From: Lachnospiraceae bacterium
GTDB lineage: Bacteria; Bacillota; Clostridia; Lachnospirales; Lachnospiraceae
Direction of reading: 5' to 3'
NCBI GenBank assembly: GCA_016288495.1
Contig: JAEEZH010000099.1
Location: 1-46,213 of the forward strand
DNA: 46,213 nucleotides
Position 1 is the first letter of the stretch. Each line of letters starts with the position of its first letter. The notes below the pieces were generated by a model. It saw only the letters and a list, made by a program, of their open reading frames with translations, was not told the origin of the DNA and did no database searches. This document shows, piece by piece, positions 26,371-35,202 of the stretch. The position numbers were made by a program, and so were the translations under genes.

Positions 26371-26904
26371 ATGAAACATTTTAAACAGCCTCAAATCGTA
26401 GATTACATCTTTTCGGCGGCCCTCCTGGGTCTTTTTGCCATATCCGCGATCTTTGTGGTCTTCTTCGGTGCCAGGGTATATGAGACCATAAACACAGGCA
26501 TCAATCATAACTTCACCTCACGGACAGCAGTCTCCTACATTACGGAAAAGCTGCGCCAGAGAGATTCCGAAGGTACTGCCACCATCTCCGTGATCGACGG
26601 CATCAGTACCATACACCTGATCAAAAAAACCGACGAGATCCTGGAGAACACTTATATATACTCCGACGGCGGATATCTTAAGGAGATCACCCTTCACGAT
26701 GAGGAAGCCCCGGATCTGAGCCTCGGCATCCCCATCATGGAGCTTAATAAATTCGATGTTAAGGAAGTGGCCGGAGGAGTATACAGCATAACGGTGGTAG
26801 ATACGGACGGCAATTACGAAACCGCATACATGTCCACAAAATGCGATGCAAAGATGCGCGGACTGACCTCGGCGGCACCGGTGGAAACGGAGGGCGGCAG
26901 ATGA
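26371..26904 (+). CDS. Membrane-anchored pseudopilin-like protein (DUF4860-like)
   Basis: 177 residues with an N-terminal membrane helix (about 13-35) and a beta-rich outer domain (ISVIDGISTIHLI... DGGYLKEITLHD ... GGVYSITVVDTDGNYE). The overall pattern resembles DUF4860 proteins that accompany clostridial type IV pilus genes; this is from memory and not a search. There is no prepilin peptidase motif. The stop overlaps the next start (ATGA). Confidence 0.7.
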   Translation: MKHFKQPQIVDYIFSAALLGLFAISAIFVVFFGARVYETINTGINHNFTSRTAVSYITEKLRQRDSEGTATISVIDGISTIHLIKKTDEILENTYIYSDGGYLKEITLHDEEAPDLSLGIPIMELNKFDVKEVAGGVYSITVVDTDGNYETAYMSTKCDAKMRGLTSAAPVETEGGR

Positions 26905-27425
26905 GAAGATCGAAAACAAGCCTTTTCCTCATAGAAATGATAATCGCCGTGCTTTTCTTTTCGATATGTGCGGCCATCTGCGTACAGATCTTTGCCAAAG
27001 CCTACACCACCAGCCGCGACACCCAGACCCTCAACAGTGCGGTCACGCTCTGCACCTCAGCTGCGGAGCTGTTTTACGGCTATAACGGGGATCTGTCAAA
27101 GATCCAGAACACCGTGGATCCCAAGCGCATGTCCACATACAAAAACGGGGTCCTGACATTTTACTACGATCAGGATTTCAATCTCTGCCATGTGGGAGAC
27201 GCCCTGTACTATCTCAATATGTACGACAAAAAAACCGACGATCTCATGATCTCATACATCAGCCTGAACCGCTGCTCGGACAATGAGACCCTGTATGATC
27301 TTGACTGTACCCTGTATCTTCGTGCAAACACCCTGCCTTCCCAGAATATGCCCTCCACCGTTTCAGGTGACGCAGCGGACGGCATGGAACCCTTGGATCA
27401 GGGTATCGTCGGAGGAGTTCTATGA
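26901..27425 (+). CDS. Minor pseudopilin with prepilin-type N-terminus
   Basis: 174 residues starting MRRSKTSLFLIEMIIAVLFF. If cleaved after Ser, mature position +5 is Glu, the prepilin hallmark, followed by a hydrophobic helix; this is the best pilin-like N-terminus in the operon. The outer domain has a Cys at about 155 of unknown role. The ATG lies in an ATGA overlap with the previous gene; a longer frame reading upstream from 26841 is only an overlap in another frame. A minor or priming subunit role is inferred. Confidence 0.75.
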   Translation: MRRSKTSLFLIEMIIAVLFFSICAAICVQIFAKAYTTSRDTQTLNSAVTLCTSAAELFYGYNGDLSKIQNTVDPKRMSTYKNGVLTFYYDQDFNLCHVGDALYYLNMYDKKTDDLMISYISLNRCSDNETLYDLDCTLYLRANTLPSQNMPSTVSGDAADGMEPLDQGIVGGVL

Positions 27426-27799
27426 GTATTTTGGACATAAAGGAAACCGAAAAAAAAGAACCGAAGGCGTCTATGAGCATAGGCGTTTCTTCAATACTGG
27501 TCATATTCATAATCATCTGCCTGGTCACCTTTTCCGTCATGTCCCTGGTCAGTGCCAGGGCAGATTATGCCCTGTCCAAAAAGATAGCGGACAGGAACAA
27601 GGCATATTACGCAGCCACCTCACAGGCGCAGATACAGTTGCGGGATTACGGCCGCGAGAGCAGGGAATCCACGGAGATAAAAGAATTCGATGTACCCATA
27701 AACACAGATCAGCACATCCACGTCACTGCCATTCTTCCGGCGGACATAACAGGTGAAAGAGTCAGCATCCTTTCCTGGCAGGTAGAAGAAACCCGATAA
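27422..27799 (+). CDS. Small membrane protein closing the pseudopilin operon
   Basis: 125 residues: about 22 cytosolic residues, a membrane helix (about 23-45) and a short outer domain (RADYALSKKIADRNKAYYAA... DVPINTDQHIHVTAIL). There is no prepilin cleavage motif. It starts in an ATGA overlap with the previous gene. A strong bidirectional terminator follows 12 bp after the stop. Confidence 0.72.
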   Translation: MSILDIKETEKKEPKASMSIGVSSILVIFIIICLVTFSVMSLVSARADYALSKKIADRNKAYYAATSQAQIQLRDYGRESRESTEIKEFDVPINTDQHIHVTAILPADITGERVSILSWQVEETR

Positions 27800-27811
27800 A
27801 AACACAAAAAA

Positions 27812-27836
27812 ATCCCCGGCATCAGATGCCGGGGAT
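27812..27836. terminator. Bidirectional terminator between the pseudopilin operon and rpsR
   Basis: A near-perfect hairpin, ATCCCCGGCAT-CAG-ATGCCGGGGAT. The plus strand continues into ATATTTTG; the minus strand runs into TTTTTTTG. It serves both convergent operons. Confidence 0.88.
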
Positions 27837-27848
27837 ATATTTTGATCA

Positions 27849-28112
27849 TCAATCCTGTACGTAAGGCATGAGCGCTATATGACGTGCTCTCTTTATGGCT
27901 ACGGTGATAGCTCTCTGATGCTTTGCGCAGTTTCCTGTGATCCTGCGGGGAAGGATCTTTCCTCTCTCGGAAATATACCTTCTCAGCTTGTTCGTGTCCT
28001 TGTAATCGATCTCGCCTTCATTACCGCAGAAAGCGCAAACCTTTTTTCTTCTCCTGATAACCGGACGTCTCCTCATAGGAGAATCGCCTTTATCACTCTT
28101 TGAAAAAGCCAT
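27849..28112 (-). CDS. rpsR: Ribosomal protein S18
   Basis: 30S protein of 87 residues: a basic N-terminus with [13 protein letters not shown], and the core [20 protein letters not shown] followed by [13 protein letters not shown] and [16 protein letters not shown]. Cys residues in CAFC and in GNCAKH could hold zinc (the C+ form of S18). AAGGAGG precedes the ATG. Last gene of rpsF-ssb-rpsR. Confidence 0.98.
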   Translation of the reverse strand: MAFSKSDKGDSPMRRRPVIRRRKKVCAFCGNEGEIDYKDTNKLRRYISERGKILPRRITGNCAKHQRAITVAIKRARHIALMPYVQD

Positions 28113-28144
28113 TTTTCCCTCCTTGATGGTTAAAGTGTGAGGAA

Positions 28145-28597
28145 TTACTCTCTGAACGGAAGATCCTCATCTATCCCGTCACCCACATTCATGAAATCAT
28201 CGCCGGGTGCGGGGGCTGAAGGTGCAGGGCCGCCGGATGAATATGAATAATCCTGACCCTGGGATGCTCCGCGGCTCTCACAGAACTCATGGCGGTCCAC
28301 TACGACATCCGTGGTATAAACTGTCTGGCCGTCCTTATTCTGATATCTGCCTGTCCTGATACGTCCCTCTATAGCTATTTTGGTTCCTTTATGGAGATAT
28401 CTCTCCGCAAATTCGGCAGTTTTTCCAAATGCAACGCAGTTGATAAAATCCGTCGTAGGCTCGTCAGAATCCTGATTCCTGCTCTGGGCTCTGTCAACTG
28501 CCAGCGAATATCTGGCTACTGCCATCTGATTACCTGTCTGAGAATAACGGATCTCAGGATCCCGTGTTAAACGTCCCATTAAGATGACTCTGTTCAT
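28145..28597 (-). CDS. ssb: Single-stranded DNA-binding protein
   Basis: A 150-residue SSB. OB-fold: [20 protein letters not shown], then [21 protein letters not shown] and [18 protein letters not shown] Gly/Ser/Pro-rich linker follows, and an acidic C-terminal tip ends DEDLPF plus two residues (RE), close to the canonical DDIPF protein-docking tail. AGGAGAG precedes the ATG. Placed between rpsF and rpsR as is usual. Confidence 0.97.
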   Translation of the reverse strand: MNRVILMGRLTRDPEIRYSQTGNQMAVARYSLAVDRAQSRNQDSDEPTTDFINCVAFGKTAEFAERYLHKGTKIAIEGRIRTGRYQNKDGQTVYTTDVVVDRHEFCESRGASQGQDYSYSSGGPAPSAPAPGDDFMNVGDGIDEDLPFRE

Positions 28598-28614
28598 TCT
28601 ACTCTCCTATCCGT

Positions 28615-28638
28615 AGCCACAGCCATCAGGGCTGTGCT
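28615..28638 (-). other. Stem-loop between rpsF and ssb
   Basis: CACAGCC / GGCTGTG (28618-28636) form a 7-bp stem with a 5-nt loop in the 43-bp gap. There is no T-run; it may tune ssb translation or RNA processing. Confidence 0.4.
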
Positions 28639-28640
28639 AC

Positions 28641-28934
28641 TTAAGCTTCCTGTGTATCACTCACGATCAGATACCGAAGCACGTTATCCTGAATGCGGAT
28701 ACGACTCTCGATCTCAGCGGGTGCCGTAGGCTCAGCGTCAAACTTGACGAAGTAGTAAAAGCCCTCTTTCATCTTCTGGATCTCATATGCAAGTCTCTTC
28801 TTACCTGCATCATCCACATTGGTGATGACTCCGCCGAATCTCTCGATAAGAGCTTTTGCCTTATCAAGGGTGGCAAGCTTTACATCCTCCTCGACATTTG
28901 AACTGATCACGAGTGCTAATTCGTATTTGTTCAT
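28641..28934 (-). CDS. rpsF: Ribosomal protein S6
   Basis: 30S protein of 97 residues, first gene of the operon. MNKYELALVISSNVEED, DDAGKKRLAYEIQKMKEGFY and IRIQDNVLRYLIVS are typical of S6. The ATG at 28934 has AAAGGAGG upstream; the open frame running back 28 codons into the leader is not coding. Confidence 0.97.
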   Translation of the reverse strand: MNKYELALVISSNVEEDVKLATLDKAKALIERFGGVITNVDDAGKKRLAYEIQKMKEGFYYFVKFDAEPTAPAEIESRIRIQDNVLRYLIVSDTQEA

Positions 28935-29010
28935 GTCTTTTACCTCCTTTTGGTCTCTGGCCTTTGCCCTGAACAGTACGTTACTCAGCAAAAGCAAGGA
29001 ATATATCACG
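28935..29010 (-). promoter_or_regulatory. rpsF leader, candidate S6:S18 autoregulatory region
   Basis: About 76 nt between the predicted start site and rpsF. The minus strand can pair CCTTGC with GCAAAGG, and inside that CTGA with TCAG. Many bacteria regulate this operon through an S6:S18-binding leader; I see a hairpin of suitable size but cannot confirm the conserved CCG element. Confidence 0.3.
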
Positions 29011-29017
29011 GAGTTCA

Positions 29018-29047
29018 ACTATACCACAGATCGGAGGCGCTTTTCAA
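29018..29047 (-). promoter_or_regulatory. Predicted promoter of rpsF-ssb-rpsR
   Basis: On the minus strand, TTGAAA (29047-29042), 18 nt, TATAGT (29023-29018). Confidence 0.65.
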
Positions 29048-29068
29048 GTACTTTTTTATTTTTTCCTC

Positions 29069-32000
29069 TCAGGCTTCATCCTGAGGTGAAAATTCAAAAA
29101 CTTCCTGTTTTGTTCCCACGCTGTCTGCGCAATGCTTGTCATCCATCTGGTTCCTGATGATATTTACCACTCCGTAATACAGCTTCATCATCAGTTCATG
29201 GCGCTCCGTGATAAAAGTTTCATCATTATCATCAGCAGCCTTTTCCATTTTTTCGGCCAGTTCAGACAGCCTCATGGCACCGATGTTCTTTGAAGTGCTT
29301 TTCAGCGAATGGGCCAGGATAGCATAATCGGCCCAGTTCTTTTCACTGTAGTATCTGTCCATGGCCTCGATCTTTTCTGCCGATTCATCGGCATATTCAG
29401 CCATTATTATCCGATATACCTCTTTATCTCCCTGAAGCAGCGCCAGAGCGCTTTCTACGTCAAGACCGCTGTTTATAAGGATCGAAAAGCCGTCTTCATC
29501 CTGCGATACTTCCGCCACCGAATTATCTTCCGAAGCGCCTCTGTAGATCTCGATCTTTTCTTCAGGCAGGAACCTGAACAGCTTTCTCTCCAGCTCATAA
29601 GTATCCACCGGCTTTATCAGATAATCCGAGAAACCGCTGGAGATATATCTTTCCTTTGCTCCGTTCACGGCATCCGCAGTCAGACAGATGACCGGCGTCT
29701 CCCTGTTCTTTCCCTCATTCTGTGACCTGATCGCCTCAAGTGTCTGAACACCGTTCATACCCGGCATTCTCTGGTCCAGCAGGATCAGATCATATTTTTC
29801 GGTCACGGTAAGCTTCAGGGCCTCCTCACCGCTTGAAGCCGTGTCAATCTTAAGCTCCGTCTTTTTCAGAAGACTGGTTATGACTGTGAGATTAAGGGTG
29901 ATATCATCAACCACTAGAATGTGTGCCGAAGGTGCATGGAAACTCTCCTTGTAATCTCCGCCTGCTCTCCCGGAAGTCAGCTTTGAAACACGCCTGCTGA
30001 TATCACCAATGGGCGTATCATCCTTTATGATCTGATCGACCTCAAAGGAAAAAACGGAACCGCTGCCGTAAATACTCTCCACACTCAGGGTACTGTCCAT
30101 CATCTCCAGAAGCCTGGTCACGATGGACATGCCCAGTCCGGTCCCCTCGATATAACGGTTCTTGTTTACGTCAAATCTCTCAAAAGAATCAAACAGATGA
30201 GGCAGATTTTCCTGCTTTATGCCAATACCTGTGTCGCTTACCTGAACATAGAGGAGCAGCCTGTCCCCCTTGCGGTCCGCAGCCTTCATGGTCAGTGTAA
30301 CACTGCCCTCAGGGGTATACTTCACAGCATTTGTCAGAAGGTTCATTATGACCTGACTGATCCTCATATCATCCCCGTAAAGACCGGAAGGCAGCTGGGG
30401 ATCGATCACCGTCCGGAATTCAAGGCCCTTATTCTTTGCGCGCTCCGAAACACCGTTTACCAGATAGGTGATCATCGCCTCAGTGGAATAATGCACCGGA
30501 ACGATCTCCATCTTACCATCCTCGATCTTGGAGAAATCCAGAATGGTATTTATCAGCTGCAGGAGATTGGAGCCTGCGGATTTGATATTTGCGGAATAGC
30601 TCCTGATCTCATTTTCACGGCTCTCCCTGAGGATCATCTCATTCATACCCAGGATCGCATTGATGGGCGTCCTTATTTCATGGGACATATCTGCCAGGAA
30701 ATCACTTTTCGCCCTGTTTGCCTCATCGGCCGCCTTCTTTTCCAGTTTGAGCATACGGGTCTCGTATTCCTGCTTCTGCCTGCTCACGCTCATCTCTTCC
30801 ATCTTTTTACCATAGGCCTGCTCATTTTTATAGCCCAAATAGTAGAACATGGTCATCAGCATGAAGATCAGCATGAATACCACGATGTTTACCAGCATCT
30901 GTGTCCTGATCTCTTCAAAAAGTTCGGCCTTGCTCACCATTATTATCAGGTACCACTGATCCAGTACATCCTTTTCAAAATAATGATATTCTTCTCCGTC
31001 CAGATCATAGATCCCCGAGTTTTCGGCGGTAGTCACTATACAGGGATAAAACTCCTCTCCATACAGCTCGGAAACATTTTTACCTACCAGTTCCTTATCA
31101 TGATGAGCCACTATGACTCCCCGGTCATCCACCAGCATACCATAGCCCTTGCCAAACACATTTATATCACCGGTGACATCCTGGATATGGTTGACCTTGA
31201 CATCAAGTGCCACCACGCTTTCATTGTCGGAGAGCATCTTACAGAAGGTCACCACCATCTCATTTGTCTGGGCATCGATATAGGGAGGTACTATGACCAC
31301 CTTCCCGTCTCCCTCTTTGGCGTAACGATACCAGTCTCTGCGTGTGGCATCATACCCTTCGGGGGGAACCCATTCCAGTCCGTCAATGAACTCACCTCCG
31401 ATATAACCGTAGACTCCGGTAAAGTTTTCATCAAACTGTTTCTTCTGATTTTCTGTCTGATTTATGATATACTGCTCGATCTCATCCCCGGAGCTTCCGT
31501 TCCGGATCATATCATCCACGGTATTTCCTATTACCCATAAAACCGAGCTTGACGAGTTAACATAGTTTTCCAGTTCCGCCGCGGTGCTTATCACCCTGTC
31601 GCGGCAGTCCTCATAATTTCCGGATACGGAAACCCGGTAAAACAGGCTGGAGGTATAAACCACGGCAAAAACCATCAGTAAAAAAGTGACCAGCAGGATA
31701 AAGAAAAAGTTAAACCGCCCCTTTGGCTGGCTCTCATCCCTGCGGGCGGGCCTCTCCATCTGCTTCTGTCTCATCCATACCATTATCATTACGGATAAGA
31801 CCAGAAGCGCCTGGAAGACGGACACCACAAAAAGTATGATGGCGATGATATTGAAAACACCTTCGTCAGCACTTGTCATACCCGACAGTACCAGCTTTGT
31901 ACGCATCCATACCGCAAGTATATATCCACCCAGACAGGAGCCCAGGACTATAACGCAAAATACGAGCTGAAGCACCATCTGGTCTCTGAGCTCGGTACTG

Positions 32001-32656
32001 CTCTTATCATAGACACTCCGGTGGCTCTCTCCGCTGCTCATCTGCATGGTCTTTGCAAAGGACAGGACCAGGAAACAGCTGATCATGGCAAAATAATTAT
32101 ACGGATGCAGCCATTCACTCGGCCAGTCAAAACAGGACGAAGTCCACATACCGTATTCACATAAAATATAGAAGAAAATACATAGATGGAAATGGGGAAT
32201 GCCCTGCTCTTTCCGGTTTTTGTAACAATAGGTAAGAACCCTGATACATTCGACCATGATGCCCGTGGACGTGACCACCTGCCAGATATTGTTAAAAACA
32301 CCGCCGAAGGTGTTATAGAGCAGAAGCTGCGCGATATTAAAGGGAATGGGAAGGAGCATCAGGGGATGAAAGAATTTCTTTTCATGCTGGGACTCCATCA
32401 TACGGACTGTGATCCACATCATCAGATATCCCAGATTCCAGCCCAGATATGCCATAAATGCGGATATGTCGGGATTCTTACCCGTCACCAGGGTAAATAC
32501 AGTCCAGTAATAATCACTCAGAAGGAACAGCAGGTAAACAGACACCAGACGAAGCCATCCCTTTTGAGGACGGTCGATATAATAAAACAGACAGCTTATG
32601 AGACCGATTATCCTGGTCAGAAGAGAAATAATGTTAAGGATACTCTCTAAATCCAT
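29069..32656 (-). CDS. Membrane hybrid histidine kinase: multi-TM, dCache, HisKA, ATPase, receiver, Hpt
   Basis: A 1195-residue sensor kinase. Residues 1-300 hold about eight membrane helices in a 7TM-like sensor region. Another helix (about 316-340) leads to an extracytoplasmic dCache-type domain (345-585, with RRDWYRYAKEGDGKVVIVPP and YGMLVDDRGVIVAHHD), then a helix (588-608). His659 (ADMSHEIRTPINAILG) is the HisKA site; the ATPase has DTGIGI (808-813) and GTGLGMS. The receiver has VVDD (915-918) and Asp961; Hpt His1116 lies in LAHSLKSTSKNIGA. It begins 2 nt past the HD-GYP regulator stop, with AAAGGT inside that gene. Small-molecule ligand unknown; dCache domains often bind amino acids or other metabolites. 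Confidence 0.94.
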   Translation of the reverse strand: MDLESILNIISLLTRIIGLISCLFYYIDRPQKGWLRLVSVYLLFLLSDYYWTVFTLVTGKNPDISAFMAYLGWNLGYLMMWITVRMMESQHEKKFFHPLMLLPIPFNIAQLLLYNTFGGVFNNIWQVVTSTGIMVECIRVLTYCYKNRKEQGIPHFHLCIFFYILCEYGMWTSSCFDWPSEWLHPYNYFAMISCFLVLSFAKTMQMSSGESHRSVYDKSSTELRDQMVLQLVFCVIVLGSCLGGYILAVWMRTKLVLSGMTSADEGVFNIIAIILFVVSVFQALLVLSVMIMVWMRQKQMERPARRDESQPKGRFNFFFILLVTFLLMVFAVVYTSSLFYRVSVSGNYEDCRDRVISTAAELENYVNSSSSVLWVIGNTVDDMIRNGSSGDEIEQYIINQTENQKKQFDENFTGVYGYIGGEFIDGLEWVPPEGYDATRRDWYRYAKEGDGKVVIVPPYIDAQTNEMVVTFCKMLSDNESVVALDVKVNHIQDVTGDINVFGKGYGMLVDDRGVIVAHHDKELVGKNVSELYGEEFYPCIVTTAENSGIYDLDGEEYHYFEKDVLDQWYLIIMVSKAELFEEIRTQMLVNIVVFMLIFMLMTMFYYLGYKNEQAYGKKMEEMSVSRQKQEYETRMLKLEKKAADEANRAKSDFLADMSHEIRTPINAILGMNEMILRESRENEIRSYSANIKSAGSNLLQLINTILDFSKIEDGKMEIVPVHYSTEAMITYLVNGVSERAKNKGLEFRTVIDPQLPSGLYGDDMRISQVIMNLLTNAVKYTPEGSVTLTMKAADRKGDRLLLYVQVSDTGIGIKQENLPHLFDSFERFDVNKNRYIEGTGLGMSIVTRLLEMMDSTLSVESIYGSGSVFSFEVDQIIKDDTPIGDISRRVSKLTSGRAGGDYKESFHAPSAHILVVDDITLNLTVITSLLKKTELKIDTASSGEEALKLTVTEKYDLILLDQRMPGMNGVQTLEAIRSQNEGKNRETPVICLTADAVNGAKERYISSGFSDYLIKPVDTYELERKLFRFLPEEKIEIYRGASEDNSVAEVSQDEDGFSILINSGLDVESALALLQGDKEVYRIIMAEYADESAEKIEAMDRYYSEKNWADYAILAHSLKSTSKNIGAMRLSELAEKMEKAADDNDETFITERHELMMKLYYGVVNIIRNQMDDKHCADSVGTKQEVFEFSPQDEA

Positions 32657-32658
32657 GA

Positions 32659-33675
32659 TTACCTTTCACTCATTTCATAATCCTTGTCGGCATCTATCAT
32701 TTCCAGCATAACATCAGCAAATACGGGATCAAACTGCGTCCCCTTTCCGTTTTCTATCTCAGACCTGACCACATCCTGGGGCAGCTTATCACGATAACTG
32801 CGCTTGCTGGACATGGCATCATAGGCATCGGCTACGGCTATGATCCTGGCAGCCTCGGGGATCTCCTCCCCGGACAGGCCGTCGGGATATCCTCCGCCGT
32901 CATATCTCTCATGATGACATCTGGCTCCCACCGCCAGGGCAGGCAGGGCCTTTATATTACTCAGTATCCTGTCGCCGGTCTCGGGATGGGTCTTTATCAG
33001 CGCATATTCCTCTTCATTCAGCTTAGATGGCTTGTTTATGACTTCGTTAGGCACTCCTATCTTACCTATGTCATGCAAAAGGCCCATCACATAAATATCA
33101 TCCTGCCTTCTCTGCGGAAATCCCATTCTGGCTGCTATATTCCTGGAATACAGGGCTACACGCCTGGAATGTCCGTTGGTGTATGCATCCTTTACATCTA
33201 TGGCATCCGCCATGGCCTGGACCACCTGCAGGGACAGTTCCCTGTATTCGTGGGCCTTTTCCTCCACCTGTGCCGCCAGAGAGCTCTGAAGCCGCACCAG
33301 TTCCAGGATATGACGCACTCTCATGATCAGTACGTCCGGTACAAACGGTTTTTTGATGAAATCCATGGCACCAAGGGCAAGCCCCCTGGTCTCCGTATCA
33401 TCACTCTCATTTGCCGTAAGGAAAATGATGGGTATCTCCTTTATCCCCATTTCCTTTTCCAGTTCCCTGACCCTGCCCAGAGCCTCGAAACCGTCTATCT
33501 CGGGCATACGGATATCCAGAAGGATAAGATCCGGCCTGTTTCCGGTACGAAGAAAATCCAGCAGCAGCCTGGCTGCCTTGAATGCCGTTACACGCATCTT
33601 GTTTTTACTGAGGATGATGCCCGCCATCTGAAGGTTAGTCACATCATCATCAACTACTACGATCCAATCTGCCAT
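32659..33675 (-). CDS. Response regulator with HD-GYP output (c-di-GMP phosphodiesterase)
   Basis: 338 residues: a receiver domain with VVVDDD (6-11), phospho-acceptor Asp54 (LILLDIRMPEIDG) and Lys109, then an HD-GYP domain with HD at 201-202 (GLLHDIGKIGVP), HHERYDGGGYPDG (254-266) and VADAYDAM. Intact HD and GYP motifs predict c-di-GMP hydrolysis, controlled by phosphorylation from the co-transcribed hybrid kinase. GGGAGAG lies 9 nt before the ATG at 33675; an open frame of 72 codons upstream is not supported. Confidence 0.94.
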   Translation of the reverse strand: MADWIVVVDDDVTNLQMAGIILSKNKMRVTAFKAARLLLDFLRTGNRPDLILLDIRMPEIDGFEALGRVRELEKEMGIKEIPIIFLTANESDDTETRGLALGAMDFIKKPFVPDVLIMRVRHILELVRLQSSLAAQVEEKAHEYRELSLQVVQAMADAIDVKDAYTNGHSRRVALYSRNIAARMGFPQRRQDDIYVMGLLHDIGKIGVPNEVINKPSKLNEEEYALIKTHPETGDRILSNIKALPALAVGARCHHERYDGGGYPDGLSGEEIPEAARIIAVADAYDAMSSKRSYRDKLPQDVVRSEIENGKGTQFDPVFADVMLEMIDADKDYEMSER

Positions 33676-33858
33676 AATGATAAGCTCTCCCTTAACGTAA
33701 CTTATATTATAACTCAAAATATACCCATGCGTATATAAAAAGATTAATCCGGCCCCACTTTTCTTTACTGCTTTTGACTTCCCGGAATTATCGTATTTCA
33801 AGGCCCCGTAGCCTTTTTTACCCCAGTATCTTCCCAAAAATTTGTGCAAAATTCCAAG

Positions 33859-33887
33859 TAGACATTCACAAAACGCCGTCATATAAT
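33859..33887 (+). promoter_or_regulatory. Predicted promoter of tadABC
   Basis: TAGACA (33859-33864), 17 nt, TATAAT (33882-33887). Confidence 0.6.
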
Positions 33888-33906
33888 TCAAGTCACCATT
33901 TCAAAA

Positions 33907-33925
33907 GGGCTTTCATTCAAAGCCC
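33907..33925 (+). other. Leader stem-loop upstream of tadA
   Basis: GGGCTTT-CATTC-AAAGCCC, a perfect 7-bp stem starting about 13 nt after the predicted start site and followed by CCGTTT. An attenuator-like or 5' stabilising hairpin. Confidence 0.45.
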
Positions 33926-33966
33926 CGTTTCCTGAAAGACCAAATATGATCAATGGAGAGGTTTAC

Positions 33967-35202
33967 ATGAACTCATACGCCGAGATCAAAGACCAGCTCC
34001 GCGAGGATATCCGGTCCCGGATCGATTTTTCCCGGGAGATATCGGATGACGAGATCGAGGAACTGATCGATGAACTTATAATCAGAAAAAGCAAGACAGG
34101 CTATATCGGGATATCCGACCGGGTAAAGCTTCGTACCGAGCTGTTTTATTCCATCAGAAAGCTGGATATCCTGCAGGAACTGGTGGACGATAATTCAGTG
34201 ACGGAGATAATGATAAACGGCCCCGACAATATTTTCGTGGAAAAGGAAGGACGCCTGTTCAAATGGGACCGTTCCTTCGAATCCTCCCAAAAGCTTCTCG
34301 ATGTGATACAGCAGATCGTAGCCAAGTGCAACAGGGTTGTGAACGAGAGCTCCCCCATCGTGGACGCCCGTCTGGAAAACGGTTCCCGCGTGAACGTGGT
34401 GCTGGGTCCCGTGGCGCTTAACGGTCCCATCCTCACCATCCGCCGTTTTCCGGAACACCCCATCACCATGAACGATCTGATATCCTTCGGTGCCATCACT
34501 CCCGAGGCCGTGGATTTTCTGAAAAAACTGGTCATCTGCGGCTACAACATCTTCATCTCAGGCGGCACGGGTTCAGGCAAGACCACCTTCCTGAACGCCC
34601 TTTCAGGCTTCATTCCAAAGGACGAGAGGATCATCACCATTGAAGATTCCGCAGAGCTTCAGATCCGGGGCGTAGACAATCTGGTGCGTCTGGAGACCAG
34701 AAATGCAAATACCAAAGACTGCGACCCGGTAACCATCAGAGACCTGATAAAATCCTCCCTGAGAATGCGGCCCGACCGGATCATCGTAGGCGAGGTCCGG
34801 GGCGGCGAGGCCCTGGATCTGCTGAGCGCCATGAATACGGGGCACGACGGCTCCCTGTCCACGGGGCATGCGAATTCCGCCGTGGATATGCTGGCGCGCC
34901 TGGAGACGATGGTACTCATGGGCATCGACCTGCCTCTGGATGCCATCAGACGGCAGATCTGTTCAGGCATAGATATAATGGTACACCTGGGGCGGCTGAG
35001 AGACAAAAGCCGCCGGGTACTGCAGATCTGCGAGACCGACGGAATGGAAGACGGAAGGATCAGACTGAGGACTCTCTATTCCTTTAGGGAAGAAGGCATA
35101 AAAAACGGCAGGATCATAGGCAGCTTTCTGCATATGAACACATTGAAAAACACCGAAAAACTCAAAAAAGGAGGTCTGTATGAAGAAGATACCGGGTGTT
35201 GA
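33967..35202 (+). CDS. tadA: Tad/CpaF-type secretion ATPase
   Basis: A 411-residue hexameric ATPase powering assembly of Flp/Tad-type filaments at the inner face of the membrane. Walker [11 protein letters not shown] (199-208), the Asp box [12 protein letters not shown] (222-233), Walker [15 protein letters not shown] (271-284) and the His box [14 protein letters not shown] (291-304) are intact. GGAGAGG lies 5 nt before the ATG at 33967; an ATG seven codons upstream precedes that site and is unlikely. Its 3' end overlaps tadB by 23 bp. Confidence 0.95.
   Translation: MNSYAEIKDQLREDIRSRIDFSREISDDEIEELIDELIIRKSKTGYIGISDRVKLRTELFYSIRKLDILQELVDDNSVTEIMINGPDNIFVEKEGRLFKWDRSFESSQKLLDVIQQIVAKCNRVVNESSPIVDARLENGSRVNVVLGPVALNGPILTIRRFPEHPITMNDLISFGAITPEAVDFLKKLVICGYNIFISGGTGSGKTTFLNALSGFIPKDERIITIEDSAELQIRGVDNLVRLETRNANTKDCDPVTIRDLIKSSLRMRPDRIIVGEVRGGEALDLLSAMNTGHDGSLSTGHANSAVDMLARLETMVLMGIDLPLDAIRRQICSGIDIMVHLGRLRDKSRRVLQICETDGMEDGRIRLRTLYSFREEGIKNGRIIGSFLHMNTLKNTEKLKKGGLYEEDTGC

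Larger units (their letters stand above)
33676..33966. other. Divergent intergenic region between HD-GYP and tad operons
   Basis: 291 bp without a convincing gene. It holds a TATAAT for the HD-GYP gene (33711-33706, no good -35), the tad promoter, the leader hairpin at 33907-33925, and AAGGC-CCCGTA-GCCTT followed by T5 on the plus strand (33800-33819). I see no c-di-GMP riboswitch core. Confidence 0.5.

Noticed and set aside
33800..33819. Small plus-strand hairpin with T5 in the HD-GYP/tad gap
   Set aside because: Nothing convincing is transcribed into it on the plus strand; without RNA data I do not call a terminator or small RNA.
33676..33891. 72-codon upstream extension of the HD-GYP regulator
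   Set aside because: The receiver domain starts at the ATG at 33675, which has its own ribosome binding site; the extension overlaps the promoter region.
33676..33966. c-di-GMP riboswitch upstream of tadA
   Set aside because: Looked for because of the HD-GYP neighbour; no GEMM-like conserved core is visible.
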